Assembly: GCF_000721175.1 (NCBI RefSeq)
Contig: NZ_JOEZ01000007.1
Location: forward strand, 124,001 to 188,000
Length of the DNA stretch: 64,000 nt
Direction of reading: 5' to 3'
DNA from: Streptomyces anulatus
GTDB lineage: Bacteria; Actinomycetota; Actinomycetes; Streptomycetales; Streptomycetaceae
Shown here: in pieces, positions 62,176-64,000 of the stretch
Position numbering within the stretch: position 1 is the first letter of the stretch
Layout: each line of letters starts with the position of its first letter
Notes under the pieces: generated by a model
Database searches by the model: none
The model's input: the letters and a program-made list of their open reading frames with translations, nothing else
Told to the model about the DNA's origin: nothing
Program-made: the position numbers and the translations under genes

Positions 62176-63048
62176 CTACGCCAGCCCCCGCCGGGCAACG
62201 GCAGGAGCCCGATGCCCGGCGATGGACGCCACCATGTCCAGGACCTGCCGCGTCTCCGCCACCTCATGCACCCGATACACCTGCGCCCCCAGCCACGCCG
62301 AAACCGCCGTCGTGGCGAGCGTGCCGATGACACGTTCCTTCACCGGCCGGTCCAGCGTCTCCCCGACGAAGTCCTTGTTGGACAGGGACACCAGCACCGG
62401 CCACCCGGTCTCCGTCATCTCACCGAGCCGCCGCGTCGCCTCCAGCGAGTGCCGGGTGTTCTTCCCGAAGTCGTGACCCGGGTCGATCATGATCCCGTCC
62501 GCCCGCACCCCGAGCTCCACCGCCCGCTCGGCCAGCCCCACCGTCACCCGCAGGATGTCCGCCATGACGTCGTCGTACGCGATCCGGTGCGGCCGGGTCC
62601 GCGGCTCCGCACCGCCCGCGTGCGTGCACACCAGACCCGCCCCGTACCGCGCGGCGACCTCCGCCAGCTTCGGGTCCACCCCGCCCCACGCGTCGTTCAG
62701 CAGGTCCGCCCCGGCCTCGCAGACCGCCTCGCCCACGTCGTGCCGCCAGGTGTCCACGCTGATCACCACGTCCGGGTGACGGCGGCGGACCTCGGCGACG
62801 AACCCGACCGTGCGGCGCGCCTCCTCCGCGGCGCTCACCTCCTCGCCGGGGCCCGCCTTCACCCCGCCGATGTCGATGATCGCGGCGCCCTCGGCCACCG
62901 CCTCCTCGACCCGGGCGAGCGCCGGCTCGTCCCTGAACGTGGCGCCCTGGTCGTAGAACGAGTCCGGGGTCCGGTTCACGATCGCCATGATCACCGGCTC
63001 GTGCGGACCGAATTCCCGCCGCCCCAGCCTGAGTGCGCCGCTTCGCAT
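62176..63048 (-). CDS. Dihydropteroate synthase paralogue (FolP2 type)
   Basis: 290 residues of the DHPS TIM barrel: IMAIVNRTPDSFYDQGATF, AIIDIGGVKAGPGEEVSAAEE, VISVDTWRHDVGEAVCEAGADLLNDAWGG, IMIDPGHDFGKNTRHSLEATRRL and the end VHEVAETRQVLDMV. The usual folate-making enzyme has TPDSFSDGG and GGESTRPG; here these are TPDSFYDQG and GGVKAGPG, as in mycobacterial FolP2, which lacks DHPS activity. The pABA site is therefore probably altered. It stands convergent to the LOG-family gene in a conserved actinobacterial series, away from other folate genes. True function unknown. Confidence 0.85.
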   Translation of the reverse strand: MRSGALRLGRREFGPHEPVIMAIVNRTPDSFYDQGATFRDEPALARVEEAVAEGAAIIDIGGVKAGPGEEVSAAEEARRTVGFVAEVRRRHPDVVISVDTWRHDVGEAVCEAGADLLNDAWGGVDPKLAEVAARYGAGLVCTHAGGAEPRTRPHRIAYDDVMADILRVTVGLAERAVELGVRADGIMIDPGHDFGKNTRHSLEATRRLGEMTETGWPVLVSLSNKDFVGETLDRPVKERVIGTLATTAVSAWLGAQVYRVHEVAETRQVLDMVASIAGHRAPAVARRGLA

Positions 63049-63160
63049 CCCGATCTTCCTCCCAGATAGCCCGCCTGCGACCCTAACGGTCGGCCCTGAC
63101 TGTCCGTGCCGCATGGCACGATCGGAGCCGGACGAGGTTTCCGCCCCCGGGGAGATGCGC

Positions 63161-63547
63161 GTGTTCTGGTTCTTGCTGCTCACGATGGTCGTGGTCGTCA
63201 CCGCGGTCACCCTCGCGGTGGTCGGCGGCGGGGGGAGCGCGGTGCTCAGGGACGTCCCGCCCGAGCGGTTCACCGACCCCCTGCCCGCGACCCGCCCGGT
63301 CGGCCGGGCGGACGTCGAGGCGCTGCGCCTGCCGATGGCCCCCCGCGGCTACCGGATGGCGGACGTCGACGAGGCCCTGTCCCGGCTCGGCGCCGAACTG
63401 GCCGAGCGCGACGCCCGGATCGCGGAGCTGGAGTCCACCCTGGCCGGGGCGCAGGCGACCGCGGTGACGACGGGCACCGACCTCTTCGAGCAGCCGGGCG
63501 ACGAGCAGACCGGCGGCCCGGACCGCGCCGAGGAGGACGGGCGATGA
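63161..63547 (+). CDS. DivIVA-domain membrane protein
   Basis: 128 residues from the GTG at 63161 (GGGGAG 7 bases before); an ATG at 63113 is less likely. One membrane segment (FWFLLLTMVVVVTAVTLAVVGGG) is followed by a short DivIVA-type motif (VEALRLPMAPRGYRMADVDEALSRLGAELAERDARIAELESTL), the last part coiled coil. Such proteins occur in actinobacteria next to tag. Polar localisation is possible. Its stop overlaps tag by 4 bases (ATGA). Confidence 0.82.
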   Translation: MFWFLLLTMVVVVTAVTLAVVGGGGSAVLRDVPPERFTDPLPATRPVGRADVEALRLPMAPRGYRMADVDEALSRLGAELAERDARIAELESTLAGAQATAVTTGTDLFEQPGDEQTGGPDRAEEDGR

Positions 63548-64000
63548 GCGGCGGCGCCCTGGCCGCCCCCGACGGCGGGCTGCGCTGCCCGTGGGGCCTG
63601 TCCACCGAGGACTACCTCGGCTACCACGACACCGAGTGGGGCCGGGCGGTCCACGGGGACGACGCCCTGTTCGAACGGCTCTGCCTGGAGGCCTTCCAGT
63701 CCGGGCTCTCCTGGCTCACGATCCTGCGCCGCCGCGAGACCTTCCGTACCGCGTTCGAGGGATTCCGGATCGAGGCGGTCGCGAAGTTCACCGATGCCGA
63801 CCGGGAGCGGCTCCTGGCCGACCCGGGGATCATCCGCAACAAGGCCAAGGTCGACGCGACCCTCGCCAACGCCAAGGTGCTCGCCGACTGGCCGGCCGGG
63901 GAGCTGGACGAGCTGATCTGGTCCTACGCCCCCGACCCGGCCGGCCGGCCCACCCCGCGCACGCTGTCGGACGTCCCGGCCGTCACGCCGGAGTCCACCG
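63544..64000 (+). CDS. tag: DNA-3-methyladenine glycosylase I (partial)
   Basis: The first 152 residues are in the window, which cuts the gene. HhH-GPD-like Tag family: RCPWGLSTEDYLGYHDTEWG at the start, FERLCLEAFQSGLSWLTILRRRETFRTAFEGF and IIRNKAKVDATLANA. It removes 3-methyladenine from alkylated DNA. Coupled to the DivIVA-like gene; the usual length is ~190, so ~40 residues are missing. Confidence 0.93.
   Translation, partial: MSGGALAAPDGGLRCPWGLSTEDYLGYHDTEWGRAVHGDDALFERLCLEAFQSGLSWLTILRRRETFRTAFEGFRIEAVAKFTDADRERLLADPGIIRNKAKVDATLANAKVLADWPAGELDELIWSYAPDPAGRPTPRTLSDVPAVTPEST

Overview
The window is high-GC DNA from a Streptomyces chromosome. The evidence is G/C-rich third codon positions, frequent GTG/TTG starts, Tat and lipoprotein exports, a CebR-type operator, mycothiol biosynthesis (mshB) and a complete SapB/AmfS morphogen cluster. 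The core of the AmfS peptide looks, from memory, the same as that of Streptomyces griseus, so an S. griseus-clade species is likely (inference). No tRNA, rRNA, CRISPR array or insertion sequence was found.

Layout. 1-3.7 kb: tail of a membrane protein, a secreted GH6 cellulase under a perfect CebR box, a gene remnant, a thioesterase, a secreted M15-type peptidase and a MepB-family protein. 3.8-8.6 kb: an accessory patch with a methyltransferase, a DUF397 gene, two truncated genes fused at a scar, then DUF6879, a Scr1-type XRE/DUF5753 regulator, a 43-residue Gly/Lys/Pro peptide and a PIMT-like methyltransferase with no ATP-grasp partner. 8.8-17.3 kb: a sugar-use locus with a Tat-exported glycoamylase-like hydrolase, GH1 beta-glucosidase, two permeases, a lipoprotein, a CE7 esterase and a LacI regulator. 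Operator-like sites resembling each other lie upstream of the transport operon and of the regulator.

17.7-39.2 kb: an LpqW-like lipoprotein with a large charged insert, typA, two tandem five-gene oligopeptide ABC operons (bldK-type), an S9 peptidase, a small membrane protein, mshB and a membrane protein. 39.3-46.8 kb: a Pro/Gly-rich envelope protein, a small lower-GC secreted metalloprotease cassette, a DUF4265 protein, a sugar O-acetyltransferase, an MFS transporter and an ArsR-like regulator. 47.0-54.2 kb: amfT-amfS-amfB-amfA with convergent amfR, which makes and exports the lanthipeptide surfactant needed for aerial growth. 54.5-64 kb: SirB1-like protein, GNAT acetyltransferase, fdxA, dapC, a secreted repeat protein, a lytic-transglycosylase-like protein, dapE, a LOG-family protein, a FolP2-like DHPS paralogue, a DivIVA-like protein and tag (cut by the window end).

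The series typA/lpqW - mshB - fdxA - dapC - dapE - LOG - folP2 - tag matches, from memory, an ancestral actinobacterial gene order also seen in Mycobacterium (Rv1165-Rv1210). The peptide transporters, the protease cassette and the amf cluster therefore look like insertions into a conserved backbone. Functionally the window joins oligopeptide uptake and SapB-type morphogen production, both tied to aerial development in Streptomyces, with polysaccharide use and with lysine/peptidoglycan precursor synthesis.
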